Shown here one piece after another: positions 12,401 through 37,724 of a DNA stretch of 64,000 nucleotides. The stretch's first letter is position 1; each line of letters opens with the position of its first letter. The DNA lies in contig NW_006495273.1 of NCBI RefSeq assembly GCF_000471905.2, positions 7,267,481-7,331,480 of the forward strand, in the 5' to 3' direction. A model generated the notes under the pieces. That model was given only the letters and a program-made list of their open reading frames with translations. It was not told the DNA's origin and made no database searches. A program made the position numbers and the translations under genes. This DNA comes from Amborella trichopoda (taxonomy: Eukaryota; Streptophyta; Magnoliopsida; Amborellales; Amborellaceae).

Positions 12401-14231
12401 TTGTTAAAACTAACGACAAGGATTGAACTCAGGACCACTCATAAAGAAGGGCCGGAATACATAACAGTGTGCCTTTTAAGATCTCTCTCTATAGTGACAT
12501 TTTTACTTCGCATTGAAGAGTGTGTGATGATGTTGAATTTTGTTGCAGCAATGTTATTGTGAAAGGCATCACCATCTCTGCTCCTGTGACTTCCCCCAAC
12601 ACTGATGGTATCAACCCTGGTGAGCGTCTTACAAGCCTCCATGCACTTCACCCTAATTGAGAGGAGCTACCCACCTCTCTCTCTCTCTCTCTCTCCCCAC
12701 TTGGGCGTGCAACCCATCCATCCATCTTAATTTGAAATTTGTTTTCCATTCCCACCCCAGCTTACTTAAGCACATTTCCATGTTCATTCGAGTTTATTCC
12801 GTCAGGGCGATTATACTATAAAATTATAATTTTTTCAAATTCAATGTGGTCAAAGTGGGGTTTGAACAAAATCTTATAAAATTTGAACAAGGCATGTCCT
12901 CAAAAAAATTAAGTTGGATTTGAATTTTAGAAGAAGCAATAGAGGTTGTCATTTATTTCTTTAATGAAGTTGGTGGCTAGATTGAAAAGGGGACATCCTA
13001 ATTTAGTCTTAAAAGTAATCATCAAGTCAAATTGAAACCAACTCACGAGAATAGGCTCTAGGCTGAAGCTTTCATAGTGGAAGGTTTGGGCTAAGTAAAT
13101 CCTGACTTGAACATTGAAAAATAAAAATAGAATGGTACCCAATAACGAAGGTTTATGCTATGCAGCAGGGCTGCTCCAATTCACCTGGGTACAGGTACAA
13201 TATCCACCGTTCATCATCGTGTATGAACGGTGGATACCCTTTTGGCATGAATCTTATTTTGAAAAGTTAAGGCCCTGTTTGCAAGAGCATTTGAAAGGGA
13301 AAACGCCTTTTTCTCCACCCCATTCAGGAGTGAAAAAACACTGCAGCATTGTCTGATCCACTCTTCACGGATGAGCCCATTTTCTAATAACCCCTTTCTT
13401 AGTGGAGCAGTTGGGCTGTTCAAAGTAGTTAGACCTACCCACCTTGACTTTTAGTCTCTCTCTCTCTCTCAAAAGTGTAACCTGTTGGCCACCCCTACAG
13501 ACTCGTGCACACACGTCCGCATCGAGGACTGCAACATTGTCTCGGGCGATGATTGCATCGCGATCAAGTCAGGGTGGGACGAGTATGGCATTGCCTTTGG
13601 AATGCCGAGCCAGCACATAATCATCCGCCGCCTGTTCTGTGTCTCCCCGTTTTCTGCTGTCATCGCCCTGGGAAGCGAGATGTCTGGTGGGATCCAGGAC
13701 GTCCGTGCCCAGGACATCCAGGCAGTCAACTCTGAGGCTGCTGTCAGAATCAAGACCTCTCCCGGCAGGGGTGGCTTTGTCAAAGACATCTATGTTAAAG
13801 GAATGAACCTTGAAAACATGAAGTGGGTTTTTACCATGACTGGCTCCTATGGGTCCCACCCTGATAACAAATGGGACCCAAATGCATTTCCGGTTGTTTC
13901 TGGAATCAATTACAGAGATGTCATCTCTGAGAATGTCACCATTGCTGGTAAATTGGAGGGTATTCCAAAGGCTCCATTTGGGGATATATGCATTTCGAAT
14001 GTGACGATAGGAATGTCGCCAAAGTCGAAGAAGAAGAAGCTTCCATGGAATTGCACATACGTGAGCGGGACGTCGAGCGGGGTGACGCCGACACCATGCA
14101 GTCTTTTGCCGGAGAGCGGGTATGGTGATTGCCCATTCCCGACGGATAGGGACCCGATCGATGACGTTGAGTTCCAAGCATGCTCATCAGCCTCTTATAG
14201 GCATAGCCATACTCATCCCCTGATTTATTGA
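9444..14231 (+). CDS. Polygalacturonase (pectinase), GH28 family
   Basis: Six exons join in phase: 9444-9476, 9565-9897, 10760-10880, 12160-12334, 12549-12619 and 13501-14231, giving 1464 nt and 487 residues. All junctions are GT-AG. The product should hydrolyse alpha-1,4-galacturonan in cell-wall pectin. Residues 12-30 are hydrophobic, as in a secretory signal. SPNTDGINPD (236-245) holds GH28 motif I, SGDDCIAIKSG (259-269) motif II, and RIK (327-329) motif IV. Motif III, normally centred on Gly-His-Gly, reads SPFSAVIALGSEMSGG; a plant GH28 subclade related to Arabidopsis At3g62110 is known to lack the canonical form. The length is normal for the family. Introns 2, 3 and 5 are 0.86-1.28 kb, and intron 2 carries a MITE. 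The start codon was chosen because it is the first ATG after the TATA-like box and the short first exon splices in frame; an alternative start inside exon 2 is less likely. Convergent with MAPK-A. Confidence 0.92.
10155..10465. mobile_element. MITE family 1 copy in polygalacturonase intron 2
   Basis: Begins at AAAGTTTATATAGAGCCAAG and ends near GGCTCTATAG, with the inverted ends and internal core of the family at 25481 and 46371. It lies wholly within intron 2 and leaves the splice sites intact. Confidence 0.7.
10881..12159. other. Polygalacturonase intron 3 (1.28 kb)
   Basis: Begins with GT at 10881 and ends with AG before exon 4. Its middle (about 11065-11550) is much richer in GC than the rest, with GGCCCGGG- and GGCCCAGGCC-type stretches, and looks like an inserted repeat. 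I see no coding sequence in it. Confidence 0.5.
12364..12439. repeat. Tandem duplication, 2 x 38 bp, in intron 4
   Basis: Two adjacent 38-bp units (12364-12401 and 12402-12439) share GGATTGAACTCAGGACCACT and differ by one base (GATAAG against GACAAG). They lie within polygalacturonase intron 4. Confidence 0.9.
12676..12697. repeat. (TC)n microsatellite in intron 5
   Basis: A short pyrimidine dinucleotide tract in polygalacturonase intron 5. Confidence 0.8.
13201..13236. repeat. Perfect 14-bp hairpin in intron 5
   Basis: TATCCACCGTTCAT at 13201-13214 is followed by an 8-bp loop and its exact inverse at 13223-13236. Probably the core of a small MITE. It is too short on its own to support a microRNA call. 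Confidence 0.7.
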
Positions 14232-16051
14232 CTAATATATGAGTGCTTGTTGTGTTGGAGTCATGGTGTAGCTTACCCAACAAAAATGGTATAGCATTCG
14301 ACTAAGGATGCTGCCTTTCTTTCCCTTTTTCCGTCTTCTGATATCTGTTGAAGCAGTGGAAAAATATTTATACAAATGACATGACATGCAATAGGAGAAT
14401 GGGATGTGATACTTATCTCTGATGGATGCATAAAAAATTGGAAAATTTATAGAAAAAGCATTGTTTCACTTTTGTGACTTCCTTTTAATTCTACTTTTTT
14501 TATAATCACATAACATATATTTATTTTATTTTATTTTATATATTTGGTGATTCATTTATTTTTAATTTTTTTAAATATTTATTATGTGTGCAATGGTGAT
14601 AGTTATGAACATACTCTATTTGAGCTTAAACAATTGTTTTAAAAAGTAGGTGAAATTAACATATGCTTTATGCTCTAAAAAAGAAATAGGAGTATTTTTC
14701 TCTAAATTTGTCTAGAAAGTTCCACAGAAACATAATTATATGATTGAGAAAATTAAAGATCTAGGTCACGGAAAGCAGCCAAAATTAAATAAATAAATAA
14801 AGAGAGGGAGAATGTTTTCTCTCTCATAAGCTAATGCAACAATTGTGCTGAGGATAATTCTATTGCTTCACCTCAAATTTGATAGCATCGCATTTTGTTT
14901 ACCACTTGTTGAGGAATCTACTGATCTATAGAAGATAAGGTGTTCCTTTTTCTTTTTCAAACTCGCTAATTTATTCAATTGAAAACCAAAGGCAGTGTCC
15001 TATGGTACTTGGATTCTGCATTCTTCAATCTTGAAAGGTCCCATAGAACCTAAGTTTAACAAATCTGAAAGGATTATTAGCATCACTTGCAATTTCCTGA
15101 ATTTCCTGTAACTCACAGTATTTAAAAAAAACAGTTTAGAACTTGAAATAGCTTTAAACTCATTTCTGCTTAAGATCAATTACTTAGTGATAAACAAACA
15201 ATGAATTATACACGAGTTCTGCATTTTCAAGCTTGAGAGGTAATAGAACCTACCATTACCAAAGCAAGAATGATCAAATGGCATCACTTGCAATTTTCTG
15301 AATTCCCCATTACTTATTTCCATAAAGAACTAATTGAAACTTAGTTAAAATAGGTTCCAAATTAATTTCTCTGCTAAGAGAAATTACCTATTGTATAAAC
15401 AAAAGATGAATTATCTATCCTACAATAATTGGTTCCGCATTTTCAAGCATGAAACGTCATAGAACCTGATATTATCAAATCCAGAAGTTTCACTGCATCA
15501 CGTTCAATAATCTGTAAGATATAGCTCCTGATTAAGATCAGTAATTCATCATATACATGAAGATAATTTCTCCAAGTCTAAGGGACTGAAGTAGAGTTGT
15601 TCTCAAAAGCATTACCTCTTCATATCCGAAACTGAAAAAGGCAAGTCACACTTTACCGTACACAACTTCAAGAACTTATCTGAATAAGCAAAAGAAAATT
15701 ACAAGGCTTACATCTTCCATTTCATAACTGAAGTTGTGCTACCCATCACCCTTCATATGAGACGGACCAAAACCTGCTCATGCTACCCAGTATACAACAA
15801 GCAAAGTAACTACTCCTGTCCCACATCATACAAAGAACCAATTGACAGGCCATGTATTGCGCCACAAATGAATTGATAAAAGGAAGGTCTTAAACTACTC
15901 ATATGAGTAATAAATGCAATTGTGAAAAAGAATCAAAGAATCAATGGTCATGCCACACTGCTGCACCAATCACTTCTGTGTTATTCCACTGGTTAAGCAA
16001 CCCAGTGATGCCCTTTATAGGCCAAAGCTGATAATGAACTAACACTACTTG
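14232..16051. other. Intergenic region between convergent genes
   Basis: Holds the 3' flanks of the polygalacturonase (+) and MAPK-A (-). AT-rich with no supportable frame. A motif around TTCAAGC..GAAAGGTC..ATAGAACCT recurs about every 220 bp between 15010 and 15480, an old degenerate tandem repeat. Confidence 0.5.
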
Positions 16052-28629
<12,578 letters not shown>

Positions 28630-29757
28630 CGAAAACCCTAGTTCTCACATCGTGTTTTCTGTCTACTTCTCTCTATATGTTCTGTTTGGTTGTTTTTTTA
28701 TATGTACTGTTATGTTCATGAAAAACATAAACAATAAACAGGGAGAGGAGAGGGTTTTTGGTTGCTTCTCTATATGTACTGTTCATGAAAAACAAAAACA
28801 GGGAGAAGAGAGGGGAGAGAAATGAAGAGATTGGGATGGTTGCTGAGAGGTTGATAAAAGCGTTATTTTTCTACAGCTGCCCGTTAGAGAGAGAAAGAGA
28901 GAGTTGTTAGAGAGAGAAAGAAAGAAGGAGAGATTCAGTGCAATAACAGTAGAGAGAAATTCATTGCGATAACGGTTTAAGTTTGTTAGCTGATTGGATG
29001 GATTTTGGCCTTGCCAAAAATTAAATTGCCAAATGGCTCATCCATCATGGGTATTTTTTGCCATTTCATTTCATGCATGCAATATGTTTTCTATTTTTTA
29101 AAGTCATTTTAAGGTGAAGAAGGGTTTGGAACAATGTCTCTAATGGCTCAAGAGTATTCTCTTCATTTTTTTTTGGAATGAACCTATAATTTATTTTTAG
29201 ATAATGTTATTAAAGTCATTTTAAGGTGAAGAAGGGTTAGGATCTATATTTCTAATGCCTTCAAGGGTATTTTCTTGAAGCTTTTTGGGATGAACCTATA
29301 ATAATATTTTTTAATATTTCAAGTTCTCATGATTGACGTAGATGCCTTCTTTTTTTTCCTAACATGCCCCTGATATGGATATGATAGGTATGTAGCACTA
29401 GAAAGTACTATGGACATAATAGATCCACAATGGTTCTTGTGATTTTTGAAACTGCTGCTGACTTGCTAAGTTTGTAGCGGTGCAAGGTGCTTCCTCCCAT
29501 CTGCACCACTGCAAACTTAGGAGGTTTGTAGCACCATCTATAGTGCCCTCACTCTGCATGAACCTTGAACACTATGGACCTAAAAGATCTGTAGTGGGGG
29601 GTATATTTTAATAATAAAAAATAGGAGAAAAAAGGGATATGCACATAAATTTTGTAAAATTAAGGTATTCTTGTAATTTTAAGAATTTAGACGGTTATGA
29701 ACAATAATTTCTCAATTTTTTTTTTGAAGGCGGGCCTTCATACATCCCATGAATAAT
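28630..29757. other. Upstream region of MAPK-A
   Basis: The first 300 bp (reading on the minus strand toward the ATG) are CT-rich (28875-28935), as in many plant 5' UTRs or core promoters. No clear TATA box was identified. A roughly 110-bp direct repeat containing GTCATTTTAAGGTGAAGAAG lies at 29103 and 29216. No gene. Confidence 0.45.
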
Positions 29758-30270
29758 GGGCAAGTTTTCTATGCTTCCCCTCCAGCATAGAAGTTCTATC
29801 CTCCCTCTTATCCAACCGTCCATTCTGAATGGAGGGCTAAGATTGTCTCAATCACATTGTCACGTCTCTATGCTATTTTATTTTTAATTTTTTTTTTATA
29901 AACTATTTTGACACCAAATTTTGGACGTTCATTCCGCTATTAAGCTTGCACTAGCGAAAAATATAAAAAAATATTTTCCATAAAATAACATGATCAAAGT
30001 ATCCTTGAAAGTTTCAAAAGGTATTTTGGTCATTATATTTTATCGAAAAATTATTTTTAATACTTTTTATAGGTGTGCCCCCAATGAGACGATAGCACGT
30101 ACCAAATTTCATCTTCATGCAATTTGTATAAAACAACTAAAAATAAAATACTTTGAGACGTTGGATCTTAGATCAAACGGTGAGTGACTCTCTTGATCAA
30201 AATTGGACGACTGGATGGTAGGGAAAGGATAGAACTTCTTTGCTGTAGGGGAAGCATAGAAACCTTTCCC
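29758..30270. mobile_element. MITE family 3 copy with perfect 9-bp TSD
   Basis: A 513-bp element with about 45-bp inverted ends (GGGCAAGTTTTCTATGCTTC at the left; the right end is the inverse of GGGAAAGGTTTCTATGCTTC). ATGAATAAT is duplicated exactly at 29749-29757 and 30271-30279. Non-coding, Mutator-type target duplication. Confidence 0.88.
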
Positions 30271-30299
30271 ATGAATAATTACTAGAAAAATGTGTAAAT

Positions 30300-33200
30300 T
30301 CTACCAAGATGATCCCAAAGAACACGACCAAGCCCTCCACTAATAGGGTTACCAGCTAAACTTCCATAAAAAAATTTCCTCTAATCCTTAGGTTGTATGC
30401 AGTGAGAACACTACCTTGACAAAAGAGCCAAAGAAAGGCCTGAATTTTATTTGGAACTAGTAGTGATCAAACCTTGTTAACATCTTATCCGCCTTAATAT
30501 GTCATTATAAGGAAATTTGTAGAGGGAAGTAACCGAGAAAGTACTTGTTAGGTTTGGTTTCCAAATAATGCGATCATCCAAATTCAAAGAACAATAACTA
30601 GCATATAGGAGTTTCAATAACTCGAGAGTTTATTTACAACCTAATCTGGGATACTTTTTTATAGCGACATTGGATATTCCAAATAATTTGGTCCTATTCC
30701 TAGATTATGAGGTCTGCAATTGTAGCCTCTGGAGTATACACTGTTGGAAGAGTTAGAGAATTGAAATCTTAGTTGGGAATTACCAAGCCATCTATCAAAC
30801 TAGAAATAAGTGTCCCTACTGTTTCCAACAATGATCTTGAATTGCTGAGGAATATTAGCTTGCATCTATCAATGGACTTCCATATATGAGAAATTTAGGA
30901 TCTATCTTTGAGGCTCTTTATGAATATACCTCTCAAATCATCACTATATTTGTTTCATAATATCTGATTCCAAAGGCTTTGTCATTGTAGAGCACACCTA
31001 GGCCACCATTTAGTGAGAATGGCTCTATTCATAAGTTTAAGCTTTCTAAACCCCCTTGTTTCTTGGAGCCATTGCCCTATCCCATCTAACCAGAAGGAAT
31101 TTTCCTCTTCCATTTTACACATAAGGCAAACTTTTTCCTCTTTTCCGTAGGTTATTTGTGGTGAGAACACCACCTTGACAAGTGAGCCGAAGAAAGGCCT
31201 GAATTTTATGTGAAACTAATAGGTTATGGTCCATCCGCCTGAATCTATCATTATAAAGCAGTTTGTAGAAGGAGGTGAATGAGAAAGAGCCTCCTCGGAT
31301 TGGTTCCCAAATGATGAGATTATTCATATTTAAGGAACAATAACTAGCATTTATGAGTTTCAATAAGTCAATGAGTTTGTTTGCAACCTGATCTGGGAAA
31401 CTTTTATAGCAATATTGGGTGTTCTATATAACTTGTTCCCCTTCCTGGATTCCAAGGTCTGGAACTGCAGCCTCTAGAGTAGACACTTTTTAGAAGAATT
31501 AGGGAATTGAAATCTTACTAGAGAATTACCAAGCCATCTATCAAACTAGATATAGGTGTCCTTACCATTTCCAACAATTCATCGTAAATTGTTGAGGAAA
31601 ATTAGCTTACATTTATTGACGAACTTCCATATATGAGAAATTTATGAGGTTCTTTATGAATGTACCTCTCAAATCAACACCATATATGTTTCACAACACC
31701 TGAGTCCAAAGACTTTCTCATTGTAAAGCACATATAGACCATCATTTATTGAGAAGCATTCTGTTCAAAAGTTTATGCCTTTTAAAGCCTAGACCTCCTT
31801 GTTTCTTAGGAGCAGTTAGCCCATACAATCTAACCAGATGTTATTTTCTATCTCTATCGACATTTCTCCATAATAAGATTCTCAAGGGAGTGAGCAATTC
31901 TAGAAGGCGTTTGAAGAACGGACATATAGTTGATTGGGAGGTTGGAGAGTGTAGATTGAATTAAGGTTATTCTGTCCCCACATGACATCTATCTTATCTT
32001 TCAAGTATCCAATTTCTTGTGACATCTTTCCATAACGGGATCACAAATAGCTCTTAATGGTCTCTCCTCTATCATAGGCAGGCCTAGATACATAGACTAT
32101 TTTTCGATCTAGCAACCATTGATATTGGCAAGTATCGATACTCTGTTATCCCCTCATGAAACACCACACAAAGTAATCATATGTTAACGTTCATACTGGA
32201 GAACACCTCGAAGCATCTCAAGAAAAGGCATCGATTCCATATTTGGTCCTTTGAGGCATCGCAAAATAATAAGGTATCATCTATGTATTATAAATAAGAT
32301 ATAAGCAAGCCACTAGAAGCTGCCATGAAGCCCCTCACTGAGCCAGCGTGATTCATTGAAGAAATCATTTGGCTCAAGAATTCACCCACTAAGGTGAACA
32401 AAAAGGGAGAAATGGGGCCCCCTATCAAAGAACCTAGAGGCTTGGAAGAACCCAATACTTCTTCCATTACCAGAACTGATAGAGGGATCAAAGATAAACA
32501 TCCATTTATTCATACACTTCGTTAAGACCTGAATCCCATATGCCCTATAATGTTCGAAAGACGCGTTAATCTATGCAGCTGTAAGCTTTTTCCAAAATCA
32601 ATTTTGCAAATGATTCCCATACTTGCTTCTCTCTTTTCGGAGTGAATGCACTCATGTGCCAAAAGCATACTATCTATTATTTGTCAACCTTTAATAATCT
32701 TTATTGAGGTTGGGAAATGATCATATGCAGCACCAATCGCAACCTCTTAGCCAACACTTTTGATATGATTTTATACAACCTTCCCATAAGGCTAATTGGC
32801 CTAAAGTCATTCAAATGCTCAAGGTATGGCTTCTTGGGTGTATGGGTGATAAAGGTGTAATTCATAGCCTTTCAAATCTTTTCCCTAGTATTGAATTCTA
32901 GAAGCATACCGAAAAGGTGCCCTTGAAAAATGTCCCAAAAGTTATGAAAGATGTCCATAGCGAAACCATAAGCTCTAGTGGGTAATTGAAATACAACTTT
33001 CTGAATTTCCTTTAAACTAAAGGGTTTTTCCAACTGGGTAGCTCACTCGGAGGACAATATTTTTAAAAAAATTGTAATTAGGAAGATGGTGGCCTCTAAA
33101 TTTTACAAAATGATTTCTTATAGTATCTAAAATCGTGTGTCTAAATTATAGCCTTCTACCCCTAGAATGTGACTGCCCTATATTAAATGGGACTTTTTCC

Positions 33201-33440
33201 GCATTTGCTATCTTATGAAAGAATTTTATATTTTTTTCCCCTCCTTAAGCCAAGTTATTCTAGACAGTTGCCCTTCTATATATTTCCTCCTTGAGGAGAT
33301 GATCATGTAGGGATGCATTTAGTGCAATCCTTTGAAGTTTTTGCTCTTCTGTGAAGCCATTGTTCACTTGTTCTACTTCATCAAGGTGCTATAATTGTGC
33401 CAAAGTTGTGTATTCTTGCACTTTCAAGAATCATTTTCAT
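30300..33440 (-). mobile_element. L1-type LINE fragment (dead), with internal duplication
   Basis: Read on the minus strand, the linker before the reverse transcriptase (EEQKLQRIALNASLHDHLL and NIKFFHKIANA) lies near 33350-33180. The RT entry block PKKPYLEHLNDFRPISLMG is near 32840-32770, and the RT core block SPFLFTLVGEFLS is at 32430-32380. The C-terminal zinc-finger-like block CLMCKMEEEN is at 31127-31098. Stops and frameshifts are frequent. The C-terminal 600-700 bp are present twice, with starts about 758 bp apart (30391 and 31149). A second copy of this LINE is at 39930-41460. Confidence 0.8.
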
Positions 33441-33688
33441 ATGTTGTAGCTTGAGATGAATCGCTTCTTGGGCGATGAGGATGATTCACCGTTAATATCT
33501 CATCCAAACCCTCCTCACAAAGCACATATCAGATTTTGCACTTCTATGAGGAGTACTTTGTCCCATCAAACCTCTCGGTTTTTAGAATCTCAGAGACAAA
33601 GGTGCTTGCGGTAATCTTTCTCTACCCAAAAGCAATGTAGGAATCAAATAAAGAAAATAAAAAAATCTTAATGGTAGCAAAAAACCAA

Positions 33689-34300
33689 GCTCTGATACCA
33701 ATGAAAGTTGGACTTATGTGATCTAGTACGGTGTATGTAAATTTTCAATATTTTTTTTCTTTTATTTTCCACTGACTAGATCACTCACAATGGTCATAGT
33801 ACATTTAAAAGAACTCCTTGAGATAAGCAAATAAACAGAAAATTGATTCTCACTTGCTACCACTTAAATATCTCATTTTATTCAAATAACAAAAACTTGA
33901 CATATTGCTTTATAGAAATAGAAGAGCATAATAAAGAAATAAAATAAAGCAAATAAAATTTTCAGATATTACTTCAACCGAACTTACTACACCCCACACC
34001 GAGTTTCCTCCTCTAATAGTGCTTGAGATCAATGATCGATCTCGAATCTACTAAGTATAGCAAACCCCTCCAATCATGAAAGCATATGGAACTATATCAA
34101 AACCCAAGTGCTAAGGCCTCAATGCCTTGGCCTTCTTTAAACCTCTTGGCTTAACCTAGAGAGAGAGAGAGAGAGAGAGAGAGAGCCTAAGTAAGGCGTG
34201 CCCCTGGAGAGAGAGAGAAAGAGAAAGATAGAGTAGAGAGAGCTCTTAGATAGAGGGAGAGAAGAAAGAAGATTAGTTTAGAGATTTAGGGGAGAAGAAA
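33689..34300 (-). mobile_element. LTR-retrotransposon end with primer-binding site
   Basis: The minus strand reads TGGTATCAGAGC at 33700-33689, the initiator-Met-tRNA primer-binding site common in plant Copia elements. The adjoining LTR would start at 33702 on the plus strand (TGAAAG) and extend toward about 34300. The far end and a partner LTR were not found. The internal side runs straight into LINE sequence, so the element is truncated. Confidence 0.55.
34162..34186. repeat. (GA)n microsatellite
   Basis: A GA dinucleotide tract of about 25 bp, with a second imperfect GA-rich stretch to 34275. Confidence 0.85.
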
Positions 34301-36429
34301 TAAGATTAAATTTTTCTAAACTTTAGGGTTTGCCATCTTTAGTGAGATCCAATCTAGACCATTGATCTAAAAAAACTTGTGGGATGAGATATGTGAATCA
34401 TCTATTCTTTAAAACCACCTTTAAGATTCAAATGAATGTGCTAGAACCTTCCATTTCCTAAACATATTCCTATTAAATATTTATATAAGAAAAATATACT
34501 TATACTTTTTCTTTTAATGGATATTCATTCCTTACTCATTTAATCTTTAATCAATCAAAATATCTTGACTCACAAGACATACTAAACTTTCATTATCTTG
34601 ATTCCTAATGCAAGGAGGCTTTGCATTAAAATGGAAAGCCAAATTACAAGGAGGCTTCATTTCACAAGATAAAAAGTCCAACCTCCTATAGGTGGGGCAT
34701 GCCACCCTATGTGGCCCCTCATGGGCCCCACACAATTGCAACATGTGAGTTTAGTTTAAAGTGGGCCTAGCCAATTGCAACATGAGAAGAGACTTGTGTC
34801 TTGCCCTTGAGGCCTATATCAAGAGGGGAACTAGCTCATTAACAAGAATCAATCCTAAGAATGGATGCATGTATATGTGCATAGAGATAGTCCCCCTTGT
34901 AGTATAGTGATATGTGCTTGTTTCTTGCCCCTGAGGCCTATACAAGGAGAGGAACCCACTCATTCTCATTCACCACATTCTAACCTCACTCTATTTTATT
35001 CTCTCTCTCATTAGACACTAAAGGGTGGTGTGCACCACCCTAGGCTAATAGGGATGGCAAGCCAACCAAAGACAACAGAGAGGGGCATGCCCAACCCACC
35101 AAGGGAGGTGCCTATCAGGGCATGCCCTATAGAGGTCTAAAAAGGGGTCTCAAAACCTTAAACTTGTTTATACTATCAAAACCTAAATCTATGAGGTATT
35201 ACCTAAGGAACCTTCCCATCTCAAAAAATTCAACAAGACCAATAGGATCAGAATGTGCTATCAATCAGGAAATTGGTTGTGGAATATACTAAGTCCTAAG
35301 GGGATGACCCTAAGCAAATTCAAGCAAGTCCTCTTGGATATTTTGTTTTATTTCTAATCAATCTTTGCTTGCTTATTAGAGTTTTCAATAACATTATTTG
35401 TATTAATATTTATAGTCCAAGCTTGTTTTCAATCCTAGACTATGTCTATTCTATTCTGCAGTAAAATAAAAGAGATATTTAGGATTTTATGTCTTGTTTA
35501 CGATAGTGTTATATAGCATTTGTAAGTGGAATTCAGATACATAACTAAAAGAACAAAAAGTTAATTGTTTTTTATTTACTCCCTTGAATTCCACCAAGCC
35601 ACTGCTTTCACACACACTACCCTAAAGAGCTTGAGGTGGCATGCGACCCACAGGATAGACAAAAGGGCCAGGCCCAGCCCTAAATATGACCAAGGGAGGT
35701 GCCACTTGTGCCATGCCCTAGATAGGTCCAAAAGGGTCTAGTAAAACCCTAATTTGTTTTAGGCTCTCAAAAAGCCTATATATGAAAACATTATAGCCTA
35801 AGAGCTTCCCGACATAGAGAATTTAGCAGAGCCACAAGGATCAAGAGTGTGCCATAGGTCAGGTAATCAGATGTGGGGTGTACGAAGTTCTAAAGGGGTG
35901 ACCCTAGATAAAGTCAAGTAAGTCTTCTCGACAGTTTTTAGTTTATTTTTAATCAATATTGTTCAATTTATTACAATTTCCATGAACATTGTTTGCATTA
36001 AAATTTATAGTTAGGGATTGTTACAATCATGGATTGAGCCATATCTATTTAGCAGTAAAAAGAGAAGATCTTATGTTGTATTTAAGGTTTTATTTCTTGT
36101 TTACAGCATTGTTTTGTGGTACTTGTAAGTGGAATTCAGATATATTAATAAAAAAAAAAGAGGGAAAAAAATTGTACTCTATAAAATTTTTCATAGCCAC
36201 TTCTTTTAGCAATAAGCTAGAAACATGCAAGCTGCCTCTACTCAAAATTGTCGATTCATCATTTCCTAATCATAAAAAGTCTACTGCACTAGCTGAAAAA
36301 ACAAAGCAGTCTTTGCCTGTCAGCCTGTCAGTATACTCTCTTCAAGAAATTCGGACAAATATTGGTAATTTTTGTGAAGGGTCAAATCTGAGTCGTTCAT
36401 GTACCAATCTCCGCAGACCACACAACATT

Positions 36430-36722
36430 TTGCCTCTTGTTTATCAACCGTTATATATTATTCTTTTCATAATCAGGTCAAAAAAGAATTAATGTGCCTC
36501 TTGTTTATTAACCATTCTTTATTATTCTTTTCAAAATCAGGTCAAAAAAAAATTAATGCATTTTTCCTTTATTTATCCACCATTCTTTATTATTCTTTTC
36601 AAAATCAGGTCAAAATAGCCATTCTTTCTTTTCAAAATCAGGTCAAAAAAGAATTAATGTGCCTCTTGTTTATCAAACATTATTTAGTATTCTTTTCAAA
36701 ATCAGGTCAAAAAAGAATTAAT
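36430..36722. repeat. 64-bp minisatellite, five units
   Basis: Units at about 36430, 36494, 36558, 36615 and 36659 each contain TTTTCAAAATCAGGTCAAAA or a close variant. The third and fourth are shortened. Copy B has a single unit at about 62400-62464, so the array expanded in copy A or contracted in B. Confidence 0.88.
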
Positions 36723-37349
36723 GTGACAACAGCTATATCTTTGTCTTCCAAACAACCAAAGCTAGCAATCCTTGATCTTTTTTAGTTTAGAATTCCATCA
36801 ATTGAGATTACTCGAGGTTATTGGCCCAAAAAGGGAAGACTTGCGAAATCAACCATAATTAGCAAAAAGCAAGATCACACAGAAGAATCACAAAAAATAT
36901 TCTACTAAAGATAAACTTGTTTGTAATTTTGCTAGAGAGACACTTATTTGTAATTCCCCCTCATACCTTTCAGGAAAACACACAAGAGTCTAATCAATTA
37001 CTAACGTAGAGATAGAGATGAGAGGAAAAGATAGAGAAAGAGATGGAGAAAAGAGAGAGAAAGAGAGAGAAAGAGGGAGAGAGAAAGTTGCATGCTCGAA
37101 GTGTAACGGTCCTTTTCTTCTCTCTCATCTCTCTCTCCAAGACGTACTCACGGGCTCAAGCAAGAAATTATTCAATCTTCAAACAATCAACTGAAGGCCG
37201 ATGGTCTGTTTACAATGAAGCAGTGCGCAAATATTTACTATCCATAATTAGATACATAAACTCTAAGAGAGCACAAACACTCTACAGCCTTCCTTCTAAG
37301 GCATGGTTTTAGTAAATACATGACTTGTATGACATGGAAACTGTTACGG

Positions 37350-37446
37350 GCTAATAATAATAATAATAATAACAATAACAATAACAATAACAATAACATG
37401 GCTAATAATAATAATAATAATAATAATAACAATAACAATAACAATA
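37350..37446. repeat. (TAA)n/(AAC)n compound microsatellite
   Basis: About 97 bp of TAA repeats giving way to AACAAT repeats, twice, separated by ACATGGC. The matching site in copy B (63015-63032) has only about four TAA units. Confidence 0.93.
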
Positions 37447-37724
37447 GTAACTTTTTTTTTATCCTAAATCAAAGAATGAAGAAAAACTCATCATTATTTG
37501 ATCCCTCAGGTAAGTTCTGTCCTTCGTGATAACAGACAACAGAACACGCAATATGCCAACACAAAAAACTCACAAAAAAAATATATGAATCCTATTCAAA
37601 GAACAACTAGCCAACAGACAACAAAACACGATAAATGTTCAATATGCCAACACAGAAAAAAATATGAATCCCATTCAAAGAACAACAACCAAATGAGTTG
37701 CCCTCATATCTCACTAACGACCTT

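Noticed and set aside
13569..14177. 202-codon minus-strand frame
   Set aside because: Shadow of polygalacturonase exon 6, which has clear GH28 motifs on the plus strand.
36430..36722. Regularly spaced repeats considered as CRISPR-like
   Set aside because: Units are contiguous with no unique spacers, in a plant nuclear context; an ordinary minisatellite.
35989..36785. Plus-strand frames of 167 and 128 codons
   Set aside because: They run through the 64-bp minisatellite, and the corresponding copy B sequence does not keep the frames.
37238..37529. Poly-Leu (minus) and poly-Asn (plus) frames
   Set aside because: Direct translation of the TAA/AAC microsatellite; not genes.
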